The notes below the pieces were generated by a model. That model worked only from the letters and a program-made list of their open reading frames with translations. It had not been told where the DNA came from and ran no database searches. The translations under genes were made by a program, and so were the position numbers. From Fibrobacter sp. (lineage in GTDB: Bacteria; Fibrobacterota; Chitinivibrionia; Chitinivibrionales; Chitinispirillaceae), in contig JAAZBG010000235.1 in NCBI GenBank assembly GCA_012513915.1, forward strand, positions 1-33,405: DNA of 33,405 nt, in the 5' to 3' direction. Below, one piece after another: positions 1-8,250 of this stretch. Position 1 is the first letter of the stretch, and every line of letters starts with the position of its first letter.

Positions 1-486
1 ATGGTTTGTTACCAACGCTTTAAAAACTTGTGAGGTGTGTCCAAAATCGATATTTTTGACCAGGTTCAGAACGACGGTATCTCTCCAGAACATTTTTTGA
101 TCCGTGACATCAAATGAACGTTTCATTAACGGTGATGCTTTAGGAATGGTAATTCCAGAAATAAGTGATTCCAGTTTAAGCTTGCGAAGTACAACCTCGC
201 CTCTGATCCAATTGTTATCTATTTGTGGAACTTTAAATATTTCCGATCTGCATTGCTGATAAAATTGTTTTTCCTGCGACACAAACATTGTATCTCCAGA
301 CCGTGCAGAATCATCAACAATATTCTTATCCCTGAGCCCAAGTGATGAAACGGAAAAATCTTCGTTTAGTAAAGGTACTGTATAGTTCACATCCCAGGAT
401 AATGAATCTGTTGATGAAACATTTGTGCAGGAATACATCGCTACTATGGTACATATTAATGTACCAGCAACATTTATAATCCTCAT
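1..486 (-). CDS. Putative lipoprotein, 3' end outside the window
   Basis: The reading frame is open from an ATG at 486 to the window edge, giving the first 162 residues of a longer protein. The N-terminus (MRIINVAGTLICTIVAMYSC) is a hydrophobic signal sequence ending in Ser-Cys, so Cys20 is a likely lipidation site, although Met-Tyr-Ser-Cys is a loose lipobox. The mature part opens with a polar linker rich in Ser and Thr and then alternates hydrophobic and polar residues as a beta-rich surface protein would. I recognise no domain. It is transcribed leftwards, away from the kinase gene at 994, across a 507-bp divergent region. The function is unknown; membrane anchoring is inferred from the signal alone. 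The C-terminal part, which might identify it, is missing. Confidence 0.75.
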   Translation of the reverse strand, partial: MRIINVAGTLICTIVAMYSCTNVSSTDSLSWDVNYTVPLLNEDFSVSSLGLRDKNIVDDSARSGDTMFVSQEKQFYQQCRSEIFKVPQIDNNWIRGEVVLRKLKLESLISGITIPKASPLMKRSFDVTDQKMFWRDTVVLNLVKNIDFGHTSQVFKALVTNH

Positions 487-842
487 TTTATGTCTCCGAT
501 TTGTAAATTACCTACATTCCCATCCCGACATAATATTACTATTCTGAATTACACAAAAACAACCAGAAAACTCTGTAAAATCAGGCTGATTTACCGTTGA
601 AAACACAGTGTAATCTTAATACATTGATAAGAGCTAACAATACATCTGCACTACACGCTATTTCCCTAAATAAGCAAATTCTGACAGTATTTTCCCTGCA
701 AAAACGGTCTTTTTTTGCCTGTTTTATTAAAAATCAATATGTTAGGTAAAATCGAAGCGACAACTTCCGGATGTTCGTTTGAATATTGATTTCGCAATCA
801 GATTAATTTGACTAAAAGGATGTTAATAACATCACTATTTTT
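487..842. other. AT-rich divergent intergenic region
   Basis: No supported gene lies here. The stretch separates two divergently transcribed genes and is rich in A and T runs. It should hold the promoter of the leftward lipoprotein gene, but I could not choose one convincing -35/-10 pair for it. I found no RNA gene. Confidence 0.5.
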
Positions 843-871
843 TTCAATTCACCGGGAATACCTGATATAAT
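843..871 (+). promoter_or_regulatory. Candidate sigma-70 type promoter for the kinase gene
   Basis: A perfect TATAAT (866-871) is preceded at exactly 17 bp by TTCAAT (843-848). The -35 matches the consensus at only three positions, but the -10 and the spacing are ideal. The start point would fall near 878, giving a leader of about 115 bases before the ATG at 994. Confidence 0.5.
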
Positions 872-993
872 TTATATAGAGAACATTTCTCAGCTGCGAT
901 ATTCTATGGTACAATTAAATGGCAGTAATTAACCGGAAAACGTGCCCTCTGCGAGGAATATCCGGATGCACACATTTTAAGGAGGATAACCTT

Positions 994-1623
994 ATGGACA
1001 AGGATAAAAAAACAGTTATCACCATAAGTCGGGAACCGGGTAGTGGGGGATCTTTTATAGGCCGCGCTCTTGCCAGAGAACTTGGAATTTCGTACGTTGA
1101 CAGAGAGATTGTCCGTGAAGCGGCAAAATATTTCAAGTTACCGGAAAACAAAATCGACTCGCTTGATGAAAAGCTCCGCTCCTTCTGGGACTCTTTCTAT
1201 GTCAACATCAACGGCTACCAGGATGTTTATCTTCCGCCTCAAATAGTCGGCCCCACAGATTGGGAACTATTTGAAATTGAATCGATGATAATAAGAAAAA
1301 TCGCTGAAATCCGGTCTGCAGTCATTATCGGGAGATGTGGATTTCATGTGCTTAAAGATTGTGCGCACCATATCAGGGTATTTCTCTATGCAGACAAGGA
1401 TTTCCGTATTGATAGAATCAAAAAATTGAGAAATCTTTCTTATGAAGAAGCCAAAACAATGGTACTACAGAGTGATAAAGATCGAAAAAACTATTATAAA
1501 ACATTTACAGGTAAAGACTGGTCGGATACCGGTAATTATGATATAGCAATTAACACAACGTCAATTGACCTGCTTGCTGCAGTAAAAATGATCATGAATT
1601 TCATTTATGCATTCAAAGAATAG
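994..1623 (+). CDS. Cytidylate kinase-like family protein (AAK6 / Cytidylate_kin_2 type)
   Basis: This 209-residue P-loop kinase-like protein carries the family's start, ITISREPGSGGSFIGRALA (residues 9-27), where the glycine-rich loop binds nucleotide phosphates. It is followed by the Asp-Arg-Glu 'YVDREIV' element, then the 'VIIGRCG' strand-loop near residue 115, and an Arg-rich lid region (RIDRIKKLR). The family is related to CMP kinase, but its substrate is often unknown, so I do not call it cmk. I chose the ATG at 994 because AAGGAGG (979-985) precedes it at good spacing. The frame is open back to 919, but that extension has no ribosome site and no family similarity. The gene appears monocistronic: a convergent gene follows. 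The fold is clear; the substrate is not. Confidence 0.85.
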   Translation: MDKDKKTVITISREPGSGGSFIGRALARELGISYVDREIVREAAKYFKLPENKIDSLDEKLRSFWDSFYVNINGYQDVYLPPQIVGPTDWELFEIESMIIRKIAEIRSAVIIGRCGFHVLKDCAHHIRVFLYADKDFRIDRIKKLRNLSYEEAKTMVLQSDKDRKNYYKTFTGKDWSDTGNYDIAINTTSIDLLAAVKMIMNFIYAFKE

Positions 1624-1727
1624 TATCTGTCAGGGAAAACAGCACAATCCGATTAGCCACATGAGTGTCGGTACCAGATAATACAAAAGAAACAGCCCGA
1701 TAAGCTGCCGGAAGATCATGATGGGTT

Positions 1728-1752
1728 GTCGTACACCTGAAACGGGTACGAC
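1728..1752. terminator. Possible hairpin between convergent genes
   Basis: GTCGTAC (1728-1734) pairs with GTACGAC (1746-1752), and the stem extends by two G-C pairs if A1735 is bulged. On the + strand a T-rich stretch follows only after about ten bases, so termination of the kinase transcript is plausible but weakly supported. Confidence 0.3.
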
Positions 1753-1758
1753 TGGATG

Positions 1759-2106
1759 TTATTTTTTATTACCGGGAATAAACGACTTACCTGTATAGGC
1801 AGCACAACGGATATCAAGTGTCATGGGATTACCTGTATCAGCCAGGGGAATTGAAATTGAATTCATATGATCAAGCACAACAGTATCTTTACTGAAAAGA
1901 ACATTGCCTGCGCGATCCGAAAGTATCATCGACAATACTTTTTTATTTTCAGCAAATTGTATCTCCATGGCCAAACCATTTACCTTAAGGGAATATGGTG
2001 CCCGATACGTAGTACATAATGAATCAACACGTTCAGCGTTTTCACTCGTAAAGGCGCATGTTGCTGCGGAAAATCCAAACAAAAGTGCTGATAGCAATTT
2101 CCTCAT
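1759..2106 (-). CDS. Small secreted protein of unknown function
   Basis: This 115-residue protein starts with a classical signal peptide (MRKLLSALLFGFSAATCAF, two basic residues then a hydrophobic core) with probable cleavage near Ala-Phe or just after. The roughly 95-residue mature part alternates hydrophobic and polar residues (for example LAMEIQFAENKKVLSMILSD), as expected for a small beta-sandwich. It has two Cys residues that could form a disulfide. I recognise no family. A well-spaced promoter lies just upstream at 2128-2156, which supports it being expressed. The ribosome site is weak (CAGGGTT). The frame on the opposite strand over the same bases lacks any protein features, so I take this strand as the real gene. 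Confidence 0.65.
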   Translation of the reverse strand: MRKLLSALLFGFSAATCAFTSENAERVDSLCTTYRAPYSLKVNGLAMEIQFAENKKVLSMILSDRAGNVLFSKDTVVLDHMNSISIPLADTGNPMTLDIRCAAYTGKSFIPGNKK

Positions 2107-2127
2107 AACCCTGTAATCCCGTTACAA

Positions 2128-2156
2128 CTTATACTGTGATTTTTATTGTTTAACAA
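2128..2156 (-). promoter_or_regulatory. Candidate promoter for the small secreted protein
   Basis: Read on the minus strand, TTGTTA (2156-2151) and TATAAG (2133-2128) are separated by exactly 17 bp. The start point would lie about 15-20 bases before the ATG at 2106, giving a short leader. Confidence 0.5.
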
Positions 2157-2506
2157 CTCATGAGTTTTATGTTCAAAACAATATTCTCGTCTGTTTAGTA
2201 GATTTAATTCGTTTTTCAGTTCATCGATACTTGATACTTTTCTGTTACCTCATCGGTCAATTCTGCCAAGTTATTGAATTGATACTTTTTAACACTCGGT
2301 TCTGTCTAACTTCATAAATTGCTTATATACACCAGTACCTGTATGCAGAACTATATCACCATAAGCGATACTGATCACCGGTATTAAAATAAACAATACT
2401 ATCGGCAATTAGCACACACCAAAACGGGACCATTTCCACCACGGTAAAACCATAATTCTCCGGAAAATAACTCTCTTGTACCGGTAATTTTCAGTCTTCC
2501 ATCCTG
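2157..2506. other. Intergenic region upstream of lepB
   Basis: No gene or RNA could be supported in these 350 bases, which lie between divergent genes. The lepB promoter should be here. I saw no pair of hexamers good enough to name. Confidence 0.4.
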
Positions 2507-3682
2507 ATGAAGCATAACTTATTTTACATAGTCTTTAAAAATATTCTGAGAACCATCTCGAATATATGGTTATTTACACCGGAACCGGAGGATTCATTGT
2601 CTAAAGAACAGCAGTCAGGACGACGTTCAGAGCAGGCAGGCATGTTCCACTTTATGAAGGAAATGGGAAGCGCACTTATTATGGCGCTCATTGCAATTGT
2701 CTATGTCATTCAGGCATTCAAGATCCCTACCGGATCTATGGAAAACAGCCTGCTTGTGGGCGATTTCCTTCTGGGTCTGAAATTTGTCTATGGTGCGCCG
2801 TTTATTCCCTACTCAAGAGAACTTGGTATTAATCAGCGACTCCCTGCAGTTCAGAAACCAAAACCCGGTGATGTTGTAATATTTAAATACCCCGGAAATG
2901 ATAGTAAGGATTATATTAAACGCTGTATTGCCGGACCTGGATCCACGGTTGAACTCAGAGATACAGTATGTATCGTCGATGGAAATGTGTTGCAACTTCC
3001 GCCAAAGGGCAGATTTATTCCAACACTTCGAAATCCCGATACCAAATTTTACAAGCCCCTCTATATTCCTAAAAAAGGTGATTCGTTCAAGCCGTCAGAA
3101 CTTGAACTGCGGGAATTTCTGTTCCTCAAGCACCTGGTACATCAGGAAAATCCGACAAAAAAAGTCACGGCTCAATACCAGCTTTACCTGAATGGTAAAT
3201 TTTCCAATAATGTTTCATTCCCCAACTCAAACGCCGGTATTCCTATAACAATGAACACTCTCCATGAAAACAACATCGTTATTGGACAAATCAAAGGCAA
3301 AAAAGTTTTCTTCAACCTCAACAACATTGACAACTGGACAGAACTTGACAAAGTCTTAAAATACCAGATTGCCAGTCAGTTCCCGGATTCAGACCCGACC
3401 TTTAAATACGCCCTGTTTCTCGATGGAAAACAACTTGACAGCTATAAAGTCAGGTACGATAACTACTTCATGATGGGTGACAATCGGGACAACTCACTTG
3501 ACTCCCGCTACTGGGGCTATGTCAACTACAACTATGTCAAGGCAAAAGCATTCATACTGTACTTTTCACTTAACGAAACAACACCATACTATATGCTTCC
3601 GATGAAAATTCGCTGGGAACGTATCGGAAAGCTAATCCGTTCATGGGATGGTGAGAATCCGGTTCCCGGAGTGAAGTGGTAA
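2507..3682 (+). CDS. lepB: Signal peptidase I (type I leader peptidase), S26 family
   Basis: This membrane serine protease removes signal peptides from exported proteins on the outer face of the inner membrane. One transmembrane segment is clear at residues 53-71. It is followed at once by the catalytic box IPTGSMENSL, with Ser77 as nucleophile. The box GDVVIFKYPG (121-130) leads to DYIKRCIAGPG, with Lys138 as the general base. The C-terminal box FMMGDNRDNSLDSRYWG (321-337) is intact. Between these boxes lies an insert of about 170 residues with no motif I recognise. At 391 residues the protein is longer than the 324-residue E. coli enzyme. No good ribosome site precedes the ATG at 2507; Met46 (2642) is an alternative start that would keep all catalytic parts. 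The gene converges on the phosphofructokinase gene. Confidence 0.93.
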   Translation: MKHNLFYIVFKNILRTISNIWLFTPEPEDSLSKEQQSGRRSEQAGMFHFMKEMGSALIMALIAIVYVIQAFKIPTGSMENSLLVGDFLLGLKFVYGAPFIPYSRELGINQRLPAVQKPKPGDVVIFKYPGNDSKDYIKRCIAGPGSTVELRDTVCIVDGNVLQLPPKGRFIPTLRNPDTKFYKPLYIPKKGDSFKPSELELREFLFLKHLVHQENPTKKVTAQYQLYLNGKFSNNVSFPNSNAGIPITMNTLHENNIVIGQIKGKKVFFNLNNIDNWTELDKVLKYQIASQFPDSDPTFKYALFLDGKQLDSYKVRYDNYFMMGDNRDNSLDSRYWGYVNYNYVKAKAFILYFSLNETTPYYMLPMKIRWERIGKLIRSWDGENPVPGVKW

Positions 3683-3760
3683 TTGAAACAGGATTCAACC
3701 AATAACCCACAGATAGCCGATCCGGTGGCTTGGTTGTATGGATACATATTATATCACATG

Positions 3761-3799
3761 TAAATAAAAAGACTCAGTAATGTGAGCCTTTTTTATTTA
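3761..3799. terminator. Bidirectional terminator between lepB and pfk
   Basis: An inverted repeat with core CTCA (3773-3776) and TGAG (3783-3786) is flanked by an A run on the left and a T run on the right. One A/C mismatch and one bulged T interrupt a stem that reaches TAAAT and ATTTA at its ends. Each strand therefore ends in a U-rich tract, suiting both convergent transcripts. Confidence 0.75.
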
Positions 3800-3808
3800 C
3801 AAAAGCAA

Positions 3809-5131
3809 TTATACGTTTTTCATAAGCGGCGGCTGACCGGTTGCCTGGATAACATCACGCCACAACTCACCTTCCGGATCTATCGTGTTTCGTTTTTCCA
3901 CTGCGAGCTGGATTGGTACGTGAACAAAGGTATTATTGATCAGGCTCACAAGCATGTTGGTTTTACCAGCCATCGCAGCATGCACAGCATTGGTCCCGAG
4001 CCGGGTGCAGTAAATTGAATCACCTGGATCTGCAGCAGTGCTTCGAATAATATAGCTTGGATCAATATATCGAATATTTGCATCGATTTTTTCACTCTTG
4101 AAATATTTTGATACTCTATCTTTAAGATACAATCCAATATCACCAAGCAGTGTATTACCAGATGCATCCTTCCCGGCGTTATCATTCGACAAATGTTCCT
4201 GCCCGGCTCCTTCGGCTACAACGATAACAGCGTGTTTTCTTCTCAGCACCCGGTTCTTAAGATGGACAAGCAACCCGTTTGGCCCATCAAGATCAAACGG
4301 CAATTCTGGAATCAGTGTGAAATTTACATCATTGGAAGCAATTGACGTATGTGCGGCAATAAATCCGCTTTCTCTTCCCATCAGCTTTACTATGCTTATA
4401 CCATTAATTGCACACCGGGCTTCAGTATGCGCACAACTTACCGCTTCAACAGCTTTTGAAACAGCAGTCTCAAATCCAAATGACCTCTGAATGAAACAGA
4501 GATCATTATCAATTGTCTTTGGAATTCCAATCACGCTGATTTTCAGACCACGTTTCGATATTTCTTCACTAATGCTAAGTGATCCCTTCTGCGTACCATC
4601 ACCGCCAATAGAGAAAAGTATCGAAACATTCATACGCTCAAGGCTATCTACGATTTCGGTAACCCGCTCCCCCATCCCACGTGATGAACCAAGAATTGAT
4701 CCGCCATCCTTATGGATGTCACTGACAACATCCGGATTAAGTTCAATAACCGGCAAATTCGATTCAGGCAGAAAACCCCGGTATCCATTTCGTATACCGG
4801 AAATTACTCTCACACCGTAAACATGCCACAAAGACATAACTACAGATCTGATAACATTGTTTAAACCAGGACATAGCCCGCCACAGGTAACGATTGCAGC
4901 GTGAACCTTGACAGGATCAAAATAAATCATATCCCGTGGGCCGGCTTTTTCTAAAAGATTCTTCTTTGTATAAACTTGATTCGTTCCCGGAACCCTGGTT
5001 ACATCATTGATAATCATGTCATTATCACTTACATATCCGGCAACATAATCTTTTACTTTGTTTGATAGAATAATCGGTGTCCTGATTGATGCAACCCCGA
5101 GATTCTGAATAGTAAAATCAACAGTATCCAT
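3809..5131 (-). CDS. pfkA: 6-phosphofructokinase, long eukaryote/spirochaete-like clade
   Basis: This glycolytic enzyme phosphorylates fructose 6-phosphate. The nucleotide-binding start VTCGGLCPGLNNVIRS (81-96) is followed by GGSILGSSRG (143-152), GGDGTQKG (176-183) and the catalytic loop GIPKTIDND (202-210), with Asp208 as the base. Gly179, in the position of E. coli Gly104, points to ATP as phosphoryl donor. Lys205, in the position of E. coli Gly124, is the residue usual in pyrophosphate enzymes. This Gly/Lys pair is known from the plant and trypanosomatid ATP-dependent group, so ATP is the more likely donor, but it is not proven. At 440 residues it is longer than the E. coli enzyme (320), as that clade is. 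I start at the ATG at 5131 because AAAGGA precedes it at good spacing; an in-frame ATG at 5149 lacks one. Confidence 0.9.
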   Translation of the reverse strand: MDTVDFTIQNLGVASIRTPIILSNKVKDYVAGYVSDNDMIINDVTRVPGTNQVYTKKNLLEKAGPRDMIYFDPVKVHAAIVTCGGLCPGLNNVIRSVVMSLWHVYGVRVISGIRNGYRGFLPESNLPVIELNPDVVSDIHKDGGSILGSSRGMGERVTEIVDSLERMNVSILFSIGGDGTQKGSLSISEEISKRGLKISVIGIPKTIDNDLCFIQRSFGFETAVSKAVEAVSCAHTEARCAINGISIVKLMGRESGFIAAHTSIASNDVNFTLIPELPFDLDGPNGLLVHLKNRVLRRKHAVIVVAEGAGQEHLSNDNAGKDASGNTLLGDIGLYLKDRVSKYFKSEKIDANIRYIDPSYIIRSTAADPGDSIYCTRLGTNAVHAAMAGKTNMLVSLINNTFVHVPIQLAVEKRNTIDPEGELWRDVIQATGQPPLMKNV

Positions 5132-5373
5132 AAATAATCCTTTTCCCATTGAATTGTTTAACTACGATTCCTGTGTAACCATGAAAGTCGCAACTGAGAG
5201 TTACAGGCAGTGAAATATCACCAATCGAAAATCCTCTACAGTGTAATTCCATGAATTAAAATAGTTCGGTGCCGATTAAAAATCACTACTTTATGCTGTT
5301 TTTCATCATATTAACACTTTCACTGGTAAGGTTATTCTTGATAGTTAACCTGTGAAGGAACTATTTTTAGTTC

Positions 5374-7074
5374 ATGAAAAAACAACCTATTAAACAGCTT
5401 GCAATCGCCGTATGTATCCTTTTCGCATCCTGTGCGCATCAAAGTGCACCGGGTGGCGGACCTGATGATAAAACCAGCCCGACAATTGTGGCAATGTCTC
5501 CCGCAGACGGATCTGTAAATGTCAATCCTAAAGAACGAATCACCATTGCTTTTTCGGAATGGATCTCCAGAAAATCAGACAAAGGCGTCTCTATCTATCC
5601 TCCTGTAAATATAAAAACAGTTGTCAGCCGCAACAAACTTGACATAATTCCACTTAAAGGATTTGACGATTCCACCACCTATCATATCTCAATTACCACA
5701 CAACTTCTGGATTTACATAATAATCCGATTCTCTCACCATTGAGTATCACGTTCTCAACCGGCCCAGTACTTGACAGTGGAACACTTGCCGGATGCATTA
5801 TCGATCCATCAAAAAAATATCTTCAGCCTAAAGTAGTGCTTTTCAACAAAGAGCATCTGCACCCTGACAGTATGTTTACCGGAACCCCTGACTATCTGAC
5901 ACAAACAGACAGCTCCGGATATTTTGAGTTTAAAAGTATTAAAAAAGGGTGGTACTACACAATTGCATTTCTGGATCAAAACAGCGACAACCGTATTCAG
6001 CCATCAAAGGAACCCATCTACAGCACGCCTGATTCTTTATTGATGATATCGACAAAAGAGCAATCAGTATTTCTGTTTCCGTCATCGTATGACACGACAA
6101 CGCTCAGATTATCAAATGTCAAACCTCAAAGTTCGACAATACTTACCGGCGACTGGAACATCCCACTCGATCCCCGAAGCGGCTATAGTAATCCATCATG
6201 TTATATTTACAGAATCGATACGCCATCCGTAACGACAGCCGGAACATACATTCCACTGCCAAACGCAAAAATATTTACCCTGAGACTTCGCACACCGATG
6301 TCGTTAGCTCCTTACAATCTTGTCTGTAAGGTTATTGCACCCACCGGAAAAACAATCATTGACACTCTGAAATTCAACGGGATTTCTGCGGACGATACGA
6401 CAAAGCCGTTTGCCCGTGCAATGTTCCCGGCAGCAGGATCAGTTTCAGACCTTGAACCGAAATTGCACATTATCTGGAGTAAACCGGTTGTCATAAATTC
6501 CCCTGTTGCATTGATTGATTCAACAGGAAGCGATTCACTTTACATGAAGCCATCACCGGGTTACAGCGACACAACATTCTTTTCTCTGAAACGCAGATTG
6601 CAACCTGACCGGAAATATCAACTTGTCATAATGCAAAATACCGGTACTGACATTGCCGGAAACCAGCTTAAAGCAAAAGACTCAACCGATACTGCTGCGG
6701 TTATCATGTTCAGAACACTTCAGGCAGACAGTATCGCGATCAGCCTTCAGGGGTCAGCATCGTGTCTTGACAAAAATGTACACAGAAAATGGATATTCAA
6801 ACTATTCAATAGTATGACATCATATAGTACCAAAGATAGTGCAGGCAGTTTCAGGTTCGACTCGCTTCAGGCCGGAAAAGGATCACTTTCCTACTTTGAC
6901 GACTACAACGAGAATGATAAACCTGACATAGGTCGTCTTATACCCTGGTATCCATCGGAAGCTCATTTCAGTGCAGCAGACACAATTGAAGCCCGTGCAC
7001 GCTGGGATGTTGAGGGTGTCGCTATCGACCTGTGCGACCAATGCAGGAAAAAGAATGCTGTGGACAGCAAGTAA
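5374..7074 (+). CDS. Lipoprotein with bacterial Ig-like (Big_5/SbsA-type) domains
   Basis: The signal peptide ends in the lipobox LFASC, so Cys20 should be lipidated and anchor the 566-residue protein in a membrane. Directly after it comes SAPGGGPDDKTSPTIVAMSP, closely like the 'GGPKD..PP' start of a widespread lipoprotein family in Bacteroidota and relatives. The first Ig-like domain covers about residues 33-130 (sites such as PADGSVNVNPKERITIAFSE). A second with the same pattern (FPAAGSVSDLEPKLHIIWSK) covers about 350-450. In between and after are segments resembling carboxypeptidase-regulatory or 'SdrD-like' beta domains (SSGYFEFKSIKKGWYYTIAF; SYFDDYNENDKPDIGRL). A role in the cell envelope or in surface organisation is inferred. 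It is transcribed divergently from pfk across about 240 bp. No terminator is obvious after its stop. Confidence 0.85.
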   Translation: MKKQPIKQLAIAVCILFASCAHQSAPGGGPDDKTSPTIVAMSPADGSVNVNPKERITIAFSEWISRKSDKGVSIYPPVNIKTVVSRNKLDIIPLKGFDDSTTYHISITTQLLDLHNNPILSPLSITFSTGPVLDSGTLAGCIIDPSKKYLQPKVVLFNKEHLHPDSMFTGTPDYLTQTDSSGYFEFKSIKKGWYYTIAFLDQNSDNRIQPSKEPIYSTPDSLLMISTKEQSVFLFPSSYDTTTLRLSNVKPQSSTILTGDWNIPLDPRSGYSNPSCYIYRIDTPSVTTAGTYIPLPNAKIFTLRLRTPMSLAPYNLVCKVIAPTGKTIIDTLKFNGISADDTTKPFARAMFPAAGSVSDLEPKLHIIWSKPVVINSPVALIDSTGSDSLYMKPSPGYSDTTFFSLKRRLQPDRKYQLVIMQNTGTDIAGNQLKAKDSTDTAAVIMFRTLQADSIAISLQGSASCLDKNVHRKWIFKLFNSMTSYSTKDSAGSFRFDSLQAGKGSLSYFDDYNENDKPDIGRLIPWYPSEAHFSAADTIEARARWDVEGVAIDLCDQCRKKNAVDSK

Positions 7075-7500
7075 ACATCTCCAATCCTGTACAACCTGAC
7101 AGTTGCAACTGAATTGCCTGTAAATCAATTGCAACCAGCGTTGTGACCATCAGATACGTGCCCGAGCCTACGTTGGTCCCATCCCAAAAACCGGCATAGT
7201 CATTTGAGCCTCTATTTTTCTGCAACCAGTACAATTTCAATTTTTTTGAAGCGCTGAACAATCAGACATCATCGGATTGAAAAAACACTGATAGCAGCAT
7301 TCACAGTCAACAGGGGTATGCCAATTCATAACTTGAATGGAAATGGAAGGGACAGATCAGGGTGAAAACGATCATCCACCGGTAACAACACCTGTTTTAC
7401 CGATTATCTGTTTTCGCATCAATTACCTGGTCGTATATTTTAAACATAATGCATAGCGCAGCTACATATTGATTTGATTATTTTTTTAAAGGAGTAAATC
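7075..7500. other. Intergenic region with a possible decayed coding fragment
   Basis: No intact gene is supported in these 426 bases. On the minus strand, around 7130-7230, the translation contains AGFWDGTNVGSGTYLMVTT. This resembles the Trp-Asp-Gly ... Ser-Gly-Thr-Tyr signature of FlgD-like or sorting-tail Ig domains, and may be the remnant of a lost gene. The last 15 bases before 7501 hold a strong ribosome site (AAAGGAG) for the next gene. Confidence 0.4.
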
Positions 7501-8250
7501 ATGAGTACACATCACGGCGGTTGGAGCAGTTTTCCGCGATCGTTTATTACCGGAGCTATAATTATAGCCATCGGGCTTTTCCTTCTTGCAAAATCTCTCG
7601 GATTCATACCCTATGACATTGATCTTCATCACTTCTGGCCGCTTATACTCATCGCTGTGGGTACCTATAAACTCATCTTCCCATGCTCATCAAACAGTTA
7701 TTTCTGGGGACCGGTATTGATCCTTACCGGTGCAATTTTTCAGGCGAATTATCTTAACCTGATTTCTGTACCGATCCACAAGATGTGGCCGTTAATACCG
7801 ATTATCATTGGTGTAAAAATAATGCTGCGTCCGTTTTTCAAATCTGACAGCAAGTATCACACTGCATTCGTACATTGCAGCAGCGATGACTTCATGCATA
7901 ACAATAGTAAAGCAACAAGTGATGATACTATAGCAATTTCACTTGTCCTCAGTGGTGGTAATTATTCATTCAGCAGTCAGGCACTTAAAGACGGCTACAT
8001 ATCGGTTTCTCTTGGTGGATGTGAAATCGATTTTACAAGAGCAAACTTTGAATCTGATATGATCACCATTGATGTCAATGTCCTGCTTGGCGGTATTGAG
8101 ATACGTATCCCCGAAACATGGAGTGTCTCCTATGTGGGAAATCCTGTACTCGGTGTATTCGAGAATAATGCAAGAACCGTTCCGTCACCTTCAAAAAAGC
8201 TGCTTATCCGGGGATCAATTACCCTTGCCGGTATTGAGGTAAAAAATTGA
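7501..8250 (+). CDS. LiaF-like membrane protein (LiaF transmembrane plus C-terminal beta domain)
   Basis: This 249-residue protein starts with four hydrophobic segments at about 14-34, 44-60, 68-83 and 95-108, each with the 'FWPLILIAVGTYKL' look of LiaF/DUF5668 proteins. Residues 137-249 form a soluble beta-rich domain (SLVLSGGNYSFSS, SVSLGGCEIDF, VNVLLGGIEIRIPETW, GSITLAGIEVKN) typical of LiaF C-termini. LiaF proteins modulate cell-envelope stress two-component systems. Here the gene overlaps a histidine kinase gene by four bases and so is probably a membrane partner of that kinase, though this is inference from context. The start at 7501 follows an excellent AAAGGAG site. Confidence 0.85.
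   Translation: MSTHHGGWSSFPRSFITGAIIIAIGLFLLAKSLGFIPYDIDLHHFWPLILIAVGTYKLIFPCSSNSYFWGPVLILTGAIFQANYLNLISVPIHKMWPLIPIIIGVKIMLRPFFKSDSKYHTAFVHCSSDDFMHNNSKATSDDTIAISLVLSGGNYSFSSQALKDGYISVSLGGCEIDFTRANFESDMITIDVNVLLGGIEIRIPETWSVSYVGNPVLGVFENNARTVPSPSKKLLIRGSITLAGIEVKN

Noticed and set aside
919..993. N-terminal extension of the kinase gene from 919
   Set aside because: The added residues (MAVINRKTCPLRGISGCTHF) have no family match, while AAGGAGG sits directly before the ATG at 994.
1904..2116. Plus-strand frame opposite the small secreted protein
   Set aside because: No signal peptide or ribosome site; the minus-strand frame has a signal peptide and a well-spaced promoter.
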